Under the pieces are notes generated by a model. The model was not told the DNA's origin, ran no database searches, and saw only the letters and a list, made by a program, of their open reading frames with translations. The position numbers were made by a program, and so were the translations under genes. A stretch of DNA of 54,266 bases from SAR202 cluster bacterium (lineage in GTDB: Bacteria > Chloroflexota > Dehalococcoidia > Lucifugimonadales > UBA3495): assembly GCA_016872385.1 (NCBI GenBank), contig VGZV01000015.1, forward strand, positions 1 through 54,266. The letters run 5' to 3'. Shown here piece by piece: positions 13,039-21,811 of the stretch (positions within the stretch are counted from its first letter, which is position 1; each line of letters begins with the position of its first letter).

Positions 13039-15837
13039 TTATTGGGGAGTATTGGCGGCTACCACGGCGTTGGGTGAATGGGCCACTTCAATGGCCTTGC
13101 CGCCCCGGTTAAAGCTCCCCGAAACCCGGTTGCCCCTAACAGATGCTCCTGGCGAGGCCAGCACCCGTATCCCATAATAGTCGCCCCCACCCATGATGCT
13201 CACCTGGTTGTCCAAGACCTGGGCATCAGGTGCACCCACCAGTTGGATACCGTCGCCGCCGGGGGCCGGCACGTTCACTACATTGTTGCGAACCACCACC
13301 TTGTCCCCATTGGCTACAATGCCCGCGGCAAAGGGGCCAACCGTAACTGTGTTGCCGGAGATTTCCACGTCCTCCGTCAATATACCCGTCACGCGAATGG
13401 CGTCCTCATTCCGGAACCTGGTAGTCACGTCATTGTCCAGCACCTGGACTCCCTGCGCGTTGGTCAATACAATTCCGCCTCTGCCAGGGCCATTGTCCCC
13501 ATGCTGGGACAAGGTGAGGTTCTTGATTACAAGGTTGCGAATACCTTCGCCGACGATGGCCGGCGAGCCAAACTCCACTTTGTGCCCCCTGCCGTCCAAC
13601 GTTATGTCATGCACACCCTGGGGAAAGAGAAAACATGAGCCGGAGCCCAAGGGCCGCAAGTCCTGGGTAAGCTCGTAAACGGTATTGGAGCGCTCCAATA
13701 CCTGGCACTGGCTGACGGGCACGGTCCGCAGGTCAGGCTCCTGGGGTGCCGGGGGCGGCAGAGCAGGCCGCGCCTGTCCCTGGGGATGCAACCACCACAC
13801 ACCAGCCTCCGACCCAGTGGTCAGGGCAAACGCCGCCTGGGGCAGGTTAGGGTCAGGGGCCAGCCCTATGGCAGCGATATCGGCCACCAATTCCCAGGAC
13901 ACCCCCCCATTGATGGAGCGGAACACTCCGGCGTCCAAGGTTGCCAGCCACAGGCTGCCGTCGCCGGTCTGAAGCACCTTCCTGGGGCGGCGCCCAGTGA
14001 TGTTCTGCTTGGTCCAGGTAAGACCGCCGTCGCTGGAGCGGAACAGGCCCGCAGTGTCGGCAGGCGCGTACATCACTTCAGAGTTGCCTGGAAGGATGTC
14101 CAGCAGGCTCCCGCGCACTTCCCCAAGGGCCGTCCAGGTTTGGCCACGGTCGCTGGAGCGATGCAGCTTGCCGCCATGGAGCGTATAGACCACAGCTGCG
14201 TCCACCGGATGCAGGAACACTCGCCGGCCTGCCTGGGGAAGCTCCTGCCAGGTCAGGCCCGCGTCCGTGCTCCGGAACAGCTTTTCGTCGCGGGTGCCAT
14301 AGTACACGGCGCCAGGGTTACGGTGGTCCACCGTCACTACCGGAAACTTGGCCGGCAGCAGGTCGGCCCAACTGCGGCCGCCATCCACGCTTTTGAACAG
14401 GGCGCTTTCCTGCCCGGCATAGATGACATAGGGATCATTGGGGTCCGGCGCAATGCTGCGGATGCTGTCCAGGCCAAAGGTGCCCAGAATATCGTAGCGC
14501 CAGGTGCCGCCCCAGTCCTCGGATTTATGAACGCCGCGAGTATCGCTGGAGACCCACACAGCCCATCTGGTGGTCTCCAGGTCAGTCAAATTCATCCCAT
14601 ACACGCCGCGGGTAATCTCTTCCACCAGCACCTTGCCCGTGGCCGCACCAGCGCCCCGGAACAGGGTGTCGCTGGCTACATACAGCAGGTCATTCACCGG
14701 GTCAATGGCAAAGTCTTCAATCTCGCCGGAGTTATAGTTCTCCTGGGAGTTCACCATGACAAAACTGAGGCCGCCGTCAACGGTAACGTTAAAGTCCGGC
14801 TGGCCGTAATACACCAACTGAGGGTTCAGGGGATGCACGGCGATGCCCCAGGCCTCGGGCGCGGGTCCCCAGGTGATTCCGCCGTCCCGGGACACGCCCT
14901 TGGAGGTGAAGATTACCTGGGGGTCTTGGGGTGACAGTTTTACCGGCGTGCGCCCGCCGCCGCGGGAAAAAACCTTGTCCCAGGTGACGCCCCCGTCCTC
15001 CGAGCGCCACAGCTCCAGTTCACCATCAACTCCCGCCATGATGACCCGTGGCGAACTGGAGTGGATATCCATATCCCACAAGGCGGCGGTCACTCCGGGG
15101 ATATTCAGCTGTTCCCAGGTAAGTCCCCCATCTCTGGAATGCAGCACAGCCCCGGTGCCAGCCAGGTAGATTTCATTGCGGTCCGCCGGGTTGATGAGAA
15201 CAACTCTCCCGCCGCTAGCACCCTGGAGGGTGGTCCAGGTTGCGCCGCCATCAATGGTCTTGCGGAGGGCCTCCCGGGAAGCCAGGTACACTACCCTGGA
15301 GTCCCCAGGGTCAACGGCTATATCATTGGCCAGTTCCTGCCGCCTGAATAGCGTCCAGTTGTCGCCCCGGTCGGTAGTCTTCCAGACTCCGGCGCTGCCC
15401 ACGGCATATAGCACCCGCGAGTCCTGCGGGTCGAAGCGAATATGGTGCCCGTCCGTGCCCGTCAGGGGCAGCAGTTCTGCCTGATATTGGTGCGGCCCAG
15501 GGATTCCGGGGGCAGGAGTGCCCAGCAGCGGAGGCCTGGTGGGAGTCGGCGATGGCAGCAAAACGGGCGGCGACGGCGTGGCAGGAATACGGGTGGGCGA
15601 GGGTAAAGGCGTTGGCATGAAGACCGTGGGTTCAGGTACAGGAGTAAAGACAGGCGTCTCAGCGGGAGGGGTAGGAGTAGCGGAAACGGTTGCTGAAGGA
15701 ACGGGGGTAGCCATCACCGTAGGGTACGGCGTAGCGGAGGGCGGCAGGGCCGTGGGAGCCGGCGCAGTGCGGCAGGCCGCCACAAGCGCCAGGATCAGGG
15801 CGGCTGCCAGCCAGAGGGTGCGACTCCTAAACTCCAC
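13039..15837 (-). CDS. Lipoprotein with Asp-box beta-propeller and C-terminal beta-helix
   Basis: Protein of 932 residues. Residues 1-22 form a lipoprotein signal (LILALVAAC, lipid Cys at 22), then a Pro/Thr/Ser linker to about 92. From about 95 to 690 there are some twelve Asp-box motifs of the form SxDGGxTW (for example TTDRGDNW, SRDGGLTW, SVDGGRSW), as in BNR/sortilin/YCF48 propellers. From about 735 to the end, repeats such as ISGNTVTV, VRNNVVNV and VRGNRVSG indicate a right-handed parallel beta-helix of the NosD/pectate-lyase type. It is surface-anchored and probably binds or cleaves a polysaccharide, but no catalytic residue can be named. It is monocistronic and faces the divergent SMP-30 gene. 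Confidence 0.85.
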   Translation of the reverse strand: MEFRSRTLWLAAALILALVAACRTAPAPTALPPSATPYPTVMATPVPSATVSATPTPPAETPVFTPVPEPTVFMPTPLPSPTRIPATPSPPVLLPSPTPTRPPLLGTPAPGIPGPHQYQAELLPLTGTDGHHIRFDPQDSRVLYAVGSAGVWKTTDRGDNWTLFRRQELANDIAVDPGDSRVVYLASREALRKTIDGGATWTTLQGASGGRVVLINPADRNEIYLAGTGAVLHSRDGGLTWEQLNIPGVTAALWDMDIHSSSPRVIMAGVDGELELWRSEDGGVTWDKVFSRGGGRTPVKLSPQDPQVIFTSKGVSRDGGITWGPAPEAWGIAVHPLNPQLVYYGQPDFNVTVDGGLSFVMVNSQENYNSGEIEDFAIDPVNDLLYVASDTLFRGAGAATGKVLVEEITRGVYGMNLTDLETTRWAVWVSSDTRGVHKSEDWGGTWRYDILGTFGLDSIRSIAPDPNDPYVIYAGQESALFKSVDGGRSWADLLPAKFPVVTVDHRNPGAVYYGTRDEKLFRSTDAGLTWQELPQAGRRVFLHPVDAAVVYTLHGGKLHRSSDRGQTWTALGEVRGSLLDILPGNSEVMYAPADTAGLFRSSDGGLTWTKQNITGRRPRKVLQTGDGSLWLATLDAGVFRSINGGVSWELVADIAAIGLAPDPNLPQAAFALTTGSEAGVWWLHPQGQARPALPPPAPQEPDLRTVPVSQCQVLERSNTVYELTQDLRPLGSGSCFLFPQGVHDITLDGRGHKVEFGSPAIVGEGIRNLVIKNLTLSQHGDNGPGRGGIVLTNAQGVQVLDNDVTTRFRNEDAIRVTGILTEDVEISGNTVTVGPFAAGIVANGDKVVVRNNVVNVPAPGGDGIQLVGAPDAQVLDNQVSIMGGGDYYGIRVLASPGASVRGNRVSGSFNRGGKAIEVAHSPNAVVAANTPQ

Positions 15838-16050
15838 CGCGCTCCAGAGATTTCGTCGCCAGTTCCATTTTTAGAGGCTTAAATGCGATAGCTGCATTAT
15901 ATCAGCCGGAACCGCTTGGAGAATTACGGCCAGGCAGGGCCGCGGCTTGGCAGCTAAATTGCCGTGGTAGGGCGACGCTTCTTAGTGTAGAGTATATGCG
16001 GCTTGGCCCAAAGCAAGATTGGCATAGCAAGCGCACTAGAGGAGGTGGAT

Positions 16051-16950
16051 ATGCCTATTGAGAAGCTGTCCCCAGCACTGGACCACATAGTGTCTACCCG
16101 CCAGCAGATAAAGGAGTTGGGCCGGGGGTTTGGCGGGCAAGCAGGCCCCGCCGAGGGCCCGGTATGGTGGGATGAGGGCGGTTACTTGCTGTTCAGCGAC
16201 ATTGGCAACAACCGCCGAATGAAGTGGACGCCCGACGGGAATATCAGCGTTTTTAAAGAGCCGACCAACTACGCCAACGGCCTGACCCGCGACCCTCAGG
16301 GCCGCCTGCTGGCCTGCGAACACGGCACCCGCCGGGTGACGCGGGAAGAGCCAGACGGCAGCTTGACTGTGGTAGCCAACAGTTACCGGGGCAAGCGGCT
16401 GAACCGCCCCAACGATGTGGTGTGCCGCTCTGACGGGGCCATTTACTTTACCGACCCAGGGTTTCCCACTCCTGGCCTGGACCTGGACTGGAACGGCGTT
16501 TACCAGGTGACGCCAGACCTGAGCATAATTACGCTGATTAGCTGGGACTTCACTCGTCCCAATGGCCTGGCGTTTTCTCCTGATGAAAAGCTGCTCTACA
16601 TCAATGACACTCGCCGCCGCCACATCCGGGTGTTTGAGCTGGAGCCTAACGGCATGCCGCTGCTGGCCACCGACCGGGTATTTTGCGACTTGAATGGGGA
16701 GCGACCCGGCAACCCGGACGGCATGAAGCTGGACGTGGAGGGGAATGTCTATTGCGGCGGATCGGGCGGCGTGTGGATAGTGGACTCTTCGGGCAATCAC
16801 CTAGGGACCATCGTGCACGGCCAGCCGGCCACTACCAACATGGCCTGGGGCGGACCGGAATGGCGCACCCTGTTCATTACCACCCGCAACATCGTGTACA
16901 GCATTGAACTGAACGTGCCGGGCATTCCAGTACCCCCGCACAAGCCGTAG
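16051..16950 (+). CDS. SMP-30/gluconolactonase-like calcium-dependent beta-propeller
   Basis: Protein of 299 residues of the SMP-30/gluconolactonase/LRE-like group, six-bladed propellers that hydrolyse lactones or related esters around a divalent metal. The metal-site elements AEGPVWW, RPNDVV, TRPNGLAFSPDEK and NPDGMKLDVEGNVYC are present in order. GAGGAGG at 16038-16044 supports the ATG at 16051; an upstream TTG start is less likely. There is no signal peptide. It is separated from the divergent lipoprotein gene by about 210 bases, and ends at a strong bidirectional terminator. Confidence 0.9.
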   Translation: MPIEKLSPALDHIVSTRQQIKELGRGFGGQAGPAEGPVWWDEGGYLLFSDIGNNRRMKWTPDGNISVFKEPTNYANGLTRDPQGRLLACEHGTRRVTREEPDGSLTVVANSYRGKRLNRPNDVVCRSDGAIYFTDPGFPTPGLDLDWNGVYQVTPDLSIITLISWDFTRPNGLAFSPDEKLLYINDTRRRHIRVFELEPNGMPLLATDRVFCDLNGERPGNPDGMKLDVEGNVYCGGSGGVWIVDSSGNHLGTIVHGQPATTNMAWGGPEWRTLFITTRNIVYSIELNVPGIPVPPHKP

Positions 16951-17045
16951 CGCTTAATCAATCCAAGTCTGGCATTTTTATTCCCGGCGAAGTGCAGAAC
17001 CTGGAGAGTGCTGGCCCGGGCAATCCCAGGCTGCTTCTGTGGCAC

Positions 17046-17089
17046 AAGAAAGGCCACCGCGCTAAGTGCGGTGGCCTGTTTCTTTTTTG
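17046..17089. terminator. Bidirectional intrinsic terminator
   Basis: AGGCCACCGC (17051-17060) and GCGGTGGCCT (17068-17077) form a perfect 10-bp stem with a 7-base loop. It is followed by GTTTCTTTTTT on the plus strand and flanked by AAGAA on the left, so it can terminate the SMP-30 gene and the convergent pseudogene. Confidence 0.9.
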
Positions 17090-17105
17090 ACCAGGGGTCG
17101 AAGAA

Positions 17106-18199
17106 TTACTTGGCGAACCACAAGCTGTTGGCGCGTACCCGCCGGTCAAACCGTGGCAAGAAGGTCAGCTTGGGGTCTACGGCGTAGAACACGGCCATTT
17201 CAAAGAATGGCACATGGACTACCTCATCCTTGTGGATATCCACATACTTCTGCAGCAACTTTTGCCGCTCGGCTCCAGATGCGCCCAGGGCCGCGGCAAT
17301 GCCTTCCTGCACTCCGCCAGGAGACGGGTCGCAGAAGGTGGAGCGAATGTCAACGCAGGTCATGTACCGGTTAAGCTGGGGCCAAAATCCAAAGTCTCGT
17401 TGGACGGCGCGTCGTCGGTAAAGTCAGCCTGGACGCAGCTGGCGCCGCTCTTGGCCTTGGCCGCGATGAAGTCGGCATTGGTGGGCTTGTCCTTAGCCGG
17501 GTCACGGCCGCTAGCTCTAAGCACGTCGTTGACCGCCGTGCCGATGCCGCAGGCGCGAGTCTTTTGCCAGACCGAGGGGTCTACGACACTGACCTTGACG
17601 TTCATACCCACGGCCTTCAGGTAGGACTGTACCGACTCATAGACCTCCACCTGCTTTGGGATGCGCGTGCCGCGGCCCGTGATGGTTATCACATTATCAG
17701 GATTGTAGTTGGCCTTGGCCAGCAGTTGCTTAGCCAGGGCAGGGTTATACTCGTAGGGGACGGTGTTCTCTTCCGTTGCGCCAATAACGCCCGGCCAGAC
17801 TATGTTGCCCCGGCACTTGGTGGCGCCGTAATGTAAAGAGCCCACAATCTCCTTGCAGTTGATGGCGTGGACAATGGCCTGCCGGACTTCCTTTTTCTTC
17901 AGCTCCGGATGCCAGAGGGCGTTGGGGCGCAAGACAAAGATTTCCGCTGAACCGCCGGACCGGACCAAGTTCTTGGACAGGGAACCCGCAGTATCTACCC
18001 CTATGTCCCACCCAATATCTGCCTCGCCAGCCTTGATCATAGCCCCGATAACAGTGGGTTCACCCCGCCACTGCCAGATCAGGGTTTTGATGCGCGGCTT
18101 CTGGAACTCAAAGTGGTCTCCGGCGGGAACATAATCCTGATACGCCTCCGCGGTGAGGGAAACGCCAGACTTCCACAAATTGGAATCAATCTGACGCCA
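17106..18199 (-). pseudogene. Decayed family 5 extracellular solute-binding protein gene (peptide ABC transporter)
   Basis: Two minus-strand frames encode the C-terminal half of a family 5 (DppA/OppA-like) binding protein: the first to about 17360 (AIVHAINCKEIVGSL, the usual VRQAI..AID helix) and the second to 17106. The switch lies at about 17382, where GATTTTGGCCCC needs one more T to read DFWPQLNRY. The first frame opens only at 18199 after a stop, and there is no signal peptide and no N-terminal lobe, so the gene lacks its 5' half. No permease or ATPase of this transporter class lies nearby. It is probably non-functional, although the frameshift in a T run could be a sequencing error. Confidence 0.8.
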
Positions 18200-18322
18200 T
18201 TAGTCCCCTGACCATGAGGCAGCGGTGTTAAGCTAAGACCAATCCGCTGGAACGCAGCACTTACAGCAGGGGCCTTGACCAGGCTTCCCCCAGGAGAGCC
18301 CAGTGAACCTGGGGGAGCAGAA

Positions 18323-18997
18323 TCAGGACTTGGGCAGCGCTGTCAGCAGGTTCTCTGAGGTAGTCACCCAGCCGAAAATGCCACCCTGGGCTTTGATGAT
18401 CTCCAGCGCCGAGGCGTGACGCCGTGGATCGTAGGCCGCCATGCAGTCGCTTAGAACGATGCCATTATAGCCGCGGTCGTTGGCACCGGAGATTGTGGTG
18501 CCGCAGCAAACGTCAGTGGTGACGCCAGCAAACAGCAGGCTCTGGATGCCGCGCCGCTTTAGCAACTGGTCCAGATCCGTGCAATAAAAGGCGCACTTGC
18601 CCGGCTTGTCCACCACTGTCTCACCGGGCAGAGGCGCCAGTTCATCAATAATGGCGTGTCCCGGTTCGCCCCGCACCAGTATCCGGCCCATGGGACCTGG
18701 ATCGCCAATGCGGCGGCCCTCCGGCCAGCGCAGCAATTTGGTCTGGGGACAGTCGCTCAAATCGGGCAGATGCCCTTCCCGGGTGTGGACCACCAGCAAT
18801 CCCAAGCGACGGGCGGCCTGCAACACCCGGCGGACAGGTTGAATGGCCCGCCGGAGCAATGACACGTCGTTGCCCAGGGACTCGCCGTAACCGCCTGGAT
18901 ACAGGAAGTCCTTCTGCATGTCAATCACCACCAGCGCAGTGAACAGCAGGTCAATGGTAACGGGAGTTGGCTCAGCCTCGATTATCAATGCAGGCAC
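18323..18997 (-). CDS. Isochorismatase-fold cysteine hydrolase
   Basis: Protein of 224 residues. The catalytic triad of the isochorismatase-like hydrolases is visible: Asp26 in VVIDMQKDF, Lys131 in VVDKPGKCAF and Cys164 in GVTTDVCC. Members cleave amide or carbamoyl bonds (N-carbamoylsarcosine, biuret, ureidoacrylate, nicotinamide). It shares the distinctive [10 protein letters not shown] segment with the paralog at 21102-21788. Together with the adjacent amidase and the BMP transporter, this points to degradation of an amide or ureide compound. The exact substrate cannot be read from sequence. Confidence 0.85.
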   Translation of the reverse strand: MPALIIEAEPTPVTIDLLFTALVVIDMQKDFLYPGGYGESLGNDVSLLRRAIQPVRRVLQAARRLGLLVVHTREGHLPDLSDCPQTKLLRWPEGRRIGDPGPMGRILVRGEPGHAIIDELAPLPGETVVDKPGKCAFYCTDLDQLLKRRGIQSLLFAGVTTDVCCGTTISGANDRGYNGIVLSDCMAAYDPRRHASALEIIKAQGGIFGWVTTSENLLTALPKS

Positions 18998-19059
18998 AGG
19001 TGCACACCCTTTCTAAATCGTCCTCTGACCAGGGTAATAACCTTTGGCACTCCTGCCGC

Positions 19060-20556
19060 TTAACCCCCGGTTCCCGCCAAGGCCCGCTCCAAACCAGCCG
19101 CCAGGGACATTAGCCGTGCGTCTTCGGTGGGCCCGGCCACCAACTGCGCGCCCACGGGGAGGCCCGCTCCGGTAAAGCCACACGGGACCGACACCGCCGG
19201 GAACCCAATGAAGCTCCAGGGGATGCAGTTCAGCGACAATACCAGGAAGTATTTTTCCACTTCCTCGCTCTTGGGCGCAGGCACCCGGCAGGTAGGCATC
19301 AGCAGGGCGTCATACTGTCCCAGCAACTCCAGCATCCTGGCCCGGAATTCCTCCCGGTACCGCTGGGCTTGCAGGTATGTTTGCGCCCCGACTTTAGAAG
19401 CCTCGTCCAACTGGTCAGCCACGGGTTGGGTGTACAGGGCCGGGTCGGCGTTAAAATCCCGGTGGTAGTTGGCTGCCTCACACCGGCTGACCACCAGACC
19501 CATAGAGTTGCACCGGGAGAAGTCCTGGGTGGCAGGCTGGTGTATTGTCACCACCTTTACACCCGCGGAACTCAAAGCCAGGACCGCGTCGTTGAAGCGG
19601 CGCAGCACATCCGGTTCAGCGTTGGCCAGGGCAGCAGCGGGCACGCCCACGCGCAGCCCTTGCAGGTCCCGGTTCAAATGCGCGGTAAAGTCGCCCCCAG
19701 GCCCTTCCAGAGTCAGGGTGGTCAGCATGATGGCCGAGTCTTCAACGGTGCCCGCCAACATTCCAATGTGGTCCAGACTCCAGGACAGGGTGATGACGCC
19801 GCTGGCGGGCACAAGGCCGAAGGTGGGCTTGAAGCCCACTACGCCGCACAGGGCAGCAGGCACCCGCGTAGAGGCGCGGGTATCGGTGCCCAGGGAACCC
19901 AAGCACATGCCGGTGGCCACGCTGATGGCCGAACCGCCACTGGAACCCCCGGGGTCCCGGCTGGCATCCCAGGGGTTGCGGCTTTGTGGAGTGGTGACTC
20001 CCAAGGCAAATTCGTGGGTGTGGACTTTGCCGGTGATGATGGCGCCCGCGCGCCGCAGCAGGGCCACCGCCGGGGCATCTTCCCGCGCCACATTGTTGGC
20101 CAGCACCCTGGAACTAGCAGTGCAAGGCATGCCCGCCACGTTGATCACATCTTTTACGGTGATGGGGATGCCATGCAAGGGTCCGCGGAGCTTGCCTTGC
20201 CGTCGCTCCATGTCCAGGGCTTCCGCCTGGGCCATCCAGTGCTCTGCAGCAATAGCGTGAACAAAGGCGTTTAGCTCTGGATTGCGGCGGGCCACAGCGT
20301 CCAGACACTGGTGGGCCAGTTCCACCGCAGTCAGCGATCCTTCCGCCATGCGCCGGGATGCTTCGGCGATGGTTAGGCGGCCCCGGGAAGAGTCCACGGC
20401 GGGAGCAGGCAGCTCTGGCAGGGGCGACCGGCGCGGCGGCGGCAAATGCCTGGAAGGGATTAAGAAGGCAGGCGACCTGGCCTGCTGGTCCACCGAATAC
20501 TGTTCAATTTCAGCCACTGCTGCCCGGAAGGCGGACCTTGTAAGACTAATTTCCAT
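19060..20556 (-). CDS. Amidase signature family enzyme (GatA/allophanate hydrolase-like)
   Basis: Protein of about 498 residues. The Ser-cisSer-Lys triad is visible: Lys135 in ITVKDV, the cis-Ser in DPGGSSGGSA (near 205) and the nucleophile Ser229 in GTDTRASTRVPA, where most amidases read GGS. An N-terminal extension of about 60 residues with a Pro-rich stretch precedes the LTIAEASRRM start of the family fold. The ATG at 20556 is chosen over a TTG three codons upstream. GatB and GatC are absent nearby, so it is a catabolic amidase rather than the tRNA amidotransferase subunit. It lies between two isochorismatase-fold hydrolases. Confidence 0.85.
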   Translation of the reverse strand: MEISLTRSAFRAAVAEIEQYSVDQQARSPAFLIPSRHLPPPRRSPLPELPAPAVDSSRGRLTIAEASRRMAEGSLTAVELAHQCLDAVARRNPELNAFVHAIAAEHWMAQAEALDMERRQGKLRGPLHGIPITVKDVINVAGMPCTASSRVLANNVAREDAPAVALLRRAGAIITGKVHTHEFALGVTTPQSRNPWDASRDPGGSSGGSAISVATGMCLGSLGTDTRASTRVPAALCGVVGFKPTFGLVPASGVITLSWSLDHIGMLAGTVEDSAIMLTTLTLEGPGGDFTAHLNRDLQGLRVGVPAAALANAEPDVLRRFNDAVLALSSAGVKVVTIHQPATQDFSRCNSMGLVVSRCEAANYHRDFNADPALYTQPVADQLDEASKVGAQTYLQAQRYREEFRARMLELLGQYDALLMPTCRVPAPKSEEVEKYFLVLSLNCIPWSFIGFPAVSVPCGFTGAGLPVGAQLVAGPTEDARLMSLAAGLERALAGTGG

Positions 20557-20576
20557 CAATCTCAAATCCCTTGACT

Positions 20577-20789
20577 CTACGCGGCAACCTCTACGTACTC
20601 AACACTGCTGGACGGATGCGGCATTGGCAGCCCATCTTCTTTGAGGCCCTCCAGATGAAAAGTTATGGCCGCCTGTATCTGCGCCTTAACTTCCTGGACG
20701 CTCTTCCCACTAGCGACGCAACCAGGCAGGTCGGGAACGTAAGCTGAGTAATTTCTGGCTGTCTGCTCTACGACAATTACGTAGCGCAT
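20577..20789 (-). CDS. hicB: HicB family antitoxin
   Basis: Protein of 70 residues with the partial RNase H fold of HicB (YSAYVPDLPGCVASGKSVQEV, then a helix AQIQAAITFHLEGL). It neutralises HicA. This is the short HicB form without an obvious extra DNA-binding domain. Its Shine-Dalgarno site AGGAGG is formed by the last two sense codons of hicA, and the start lies six bases after the hicA stop, so the two are translationally linked. The pair sits between the amidase and hydrolase genes. Confidence 0.85.
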   Translation of the reverse strand: MRYVIVVEQTARNYSAYVPDLPGCVASGKSVQEVKAQIQAAITFHLEGLKEDGLPMPHPSSSVEYVEVAA

Positions 20790-20795
20790 TCAACT

Positions 20796-20984
20796 TTACC
20801 TCCTGAGTCCGGCCTGCTTCAGAATACTGTTAAGTGTACCCGGCGCCAAGTCATCACTGAGATGTCCTGCAACAGTTTCACGTCCTGGCTTAATCCGATG
20901 CTTAAACTGCCGGTGACTTCCTCGTGTCGACACCAACACCCACCCGTCTTCAAGGAACATCCGAATCATTTCCCTGACTTTCAT
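20796..20984 (-). CDS. hicA: HicA family toxin (mRNA interferase)
   Basis: Protein of 62 residues with the double-stranded RNA-binding-like HicA fold. The opening MKVREMIRMFLEDGW, the catalytic His in TRGSHRQFKH and the closing DDLAPGTLNSILKQAG helix are typical. HicA cleaves mRNA when not bound by HicB. The ATG at 20984 matches the conserved start; longer starts add unrelated sequence. The toxin gene comes first, which is the usual hicAB order. Confidence 0.88.
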   Translation of the reverse strand: MKVREMIRMFLEDGWVLVSTRGSHRQFKHRIKPGRETVAGHLSDDLAPGTLNSILKQAGLRR

Positions 20985-21101
20985 GCTCTGGCAATTTTCC
21001 CATAACAGGCGGGGGAGACGACATCCTGAACCCCAAATGAAAACGACTCGGAAGACCCCACGCAATTATTACATAAACATGTGATATGCCCCCAGGCCTC
21101 C

Positions 21102-21788
21102 TCATCCCTCCAAAGCGGCCAAAAACTGGGCGGAGGTGGCTACCGCACCGAACACTCCTCCCTGCATTTTAATCATCTTCAGGGCCGCTTCATAGTTGCC
21201 CTGGTCCGTGGCCCCGGTGCAATCGGACAGCAGCAGGCACTCATAACCCAGGTCGTTGGCCTCCCGCATTATGGTATGCACGCATACGTCCGTGGTAATA
21301 CCGGTAAGCACCAGGTGAGTAACCCCCCGGTTCCGCAGCACCAATTCAATGTCAGTAGCTCCAAAGGCTCCCTTGGTGGGCTTGTCAATTACCGGCTCGT
21401 TGGGCAGAGGCGCTAGTTCTTCGATTATTTCCCAGCCAGGTTCACCACGCACCAGGATGCGCCCGCAAGGGCCAGGGTCGCCAATTCCAGCCCCGATTTG
21501 CTTGGAACGCCACAGCTTGTTGGGCGGGCAGTCGGACAGGTCCGGCTTGTGGCCTTCCCGAGTGTGCAATATGGTGAAACCAGGGATTTCCCGGCAGGCG
21601 TCCAGCACCTGCCGGGTGGGAGCGATGCCCCGCCGGGTCAGCGATATGTCGTACCCCATCTGGTCCACGTAACCGCCGCGGCCGCAGAAGTCCTGCTGCC
21701 AATCAATCAGCACCAGGGCAGTCCGGGATAAGTCCAGCTTGCCGTCGTAGGGCCAGTGGTAGGGCTCCGACTCCACAATTCCCTTCAT
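21102..21788 (-). CDS. Isochorismatase-fold cysteine hydrolase, biuret hydrolase-like
   Basis: Protein of 228 residues. Asp29 (VLIDWQQDF), Lys136 ([10 protein letters not shown]) and Cys169 (GITTDVCV) form the family triad. The [17 protein letters not shown] segment is the form I associate with biuret amidohydrolase and related ureide hydrolases. The ATG at 21788 is preferred to a GTG four codons upstream because GGGAG then lies at a suitable distance. It begins 23 bases after the BMP-type binding protein gene and is probably co-transcribed with the transporter, which suggests it acts on an imported compound. Confidence 0.85.
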   Translation of the reverse strand: MKGIVESEPYHWPYDGKLDLSRTALVLIDWQQDFCGRGGYVDQMGYDISLTRRGIAPTRQVLDACREIPGFTILHTREGHKPDLSDCPPNKLWRSKQIGAGIGDPGPCGRILVRGEPGWEIIEELAPLPNEPVIDKPTKGAFGATDIELVLRNRGVTHLVLTGITTDVCVHTIMREANDLGYECLLLSDCTGATDQGNYEAALKMIKMQGGVFGAVATSAQFLAALEG

Positions 21789-21811
21789 GTCAGGTCTCAC
21801 TCCCAGACACC

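Noticed and set aside
15980..15995. Promoter of the SMP-30 gene (TTGCCG ... TAGTGT/TAGAGT)
   Set aside because: The match to consensus is too weak to choose among several candidates.
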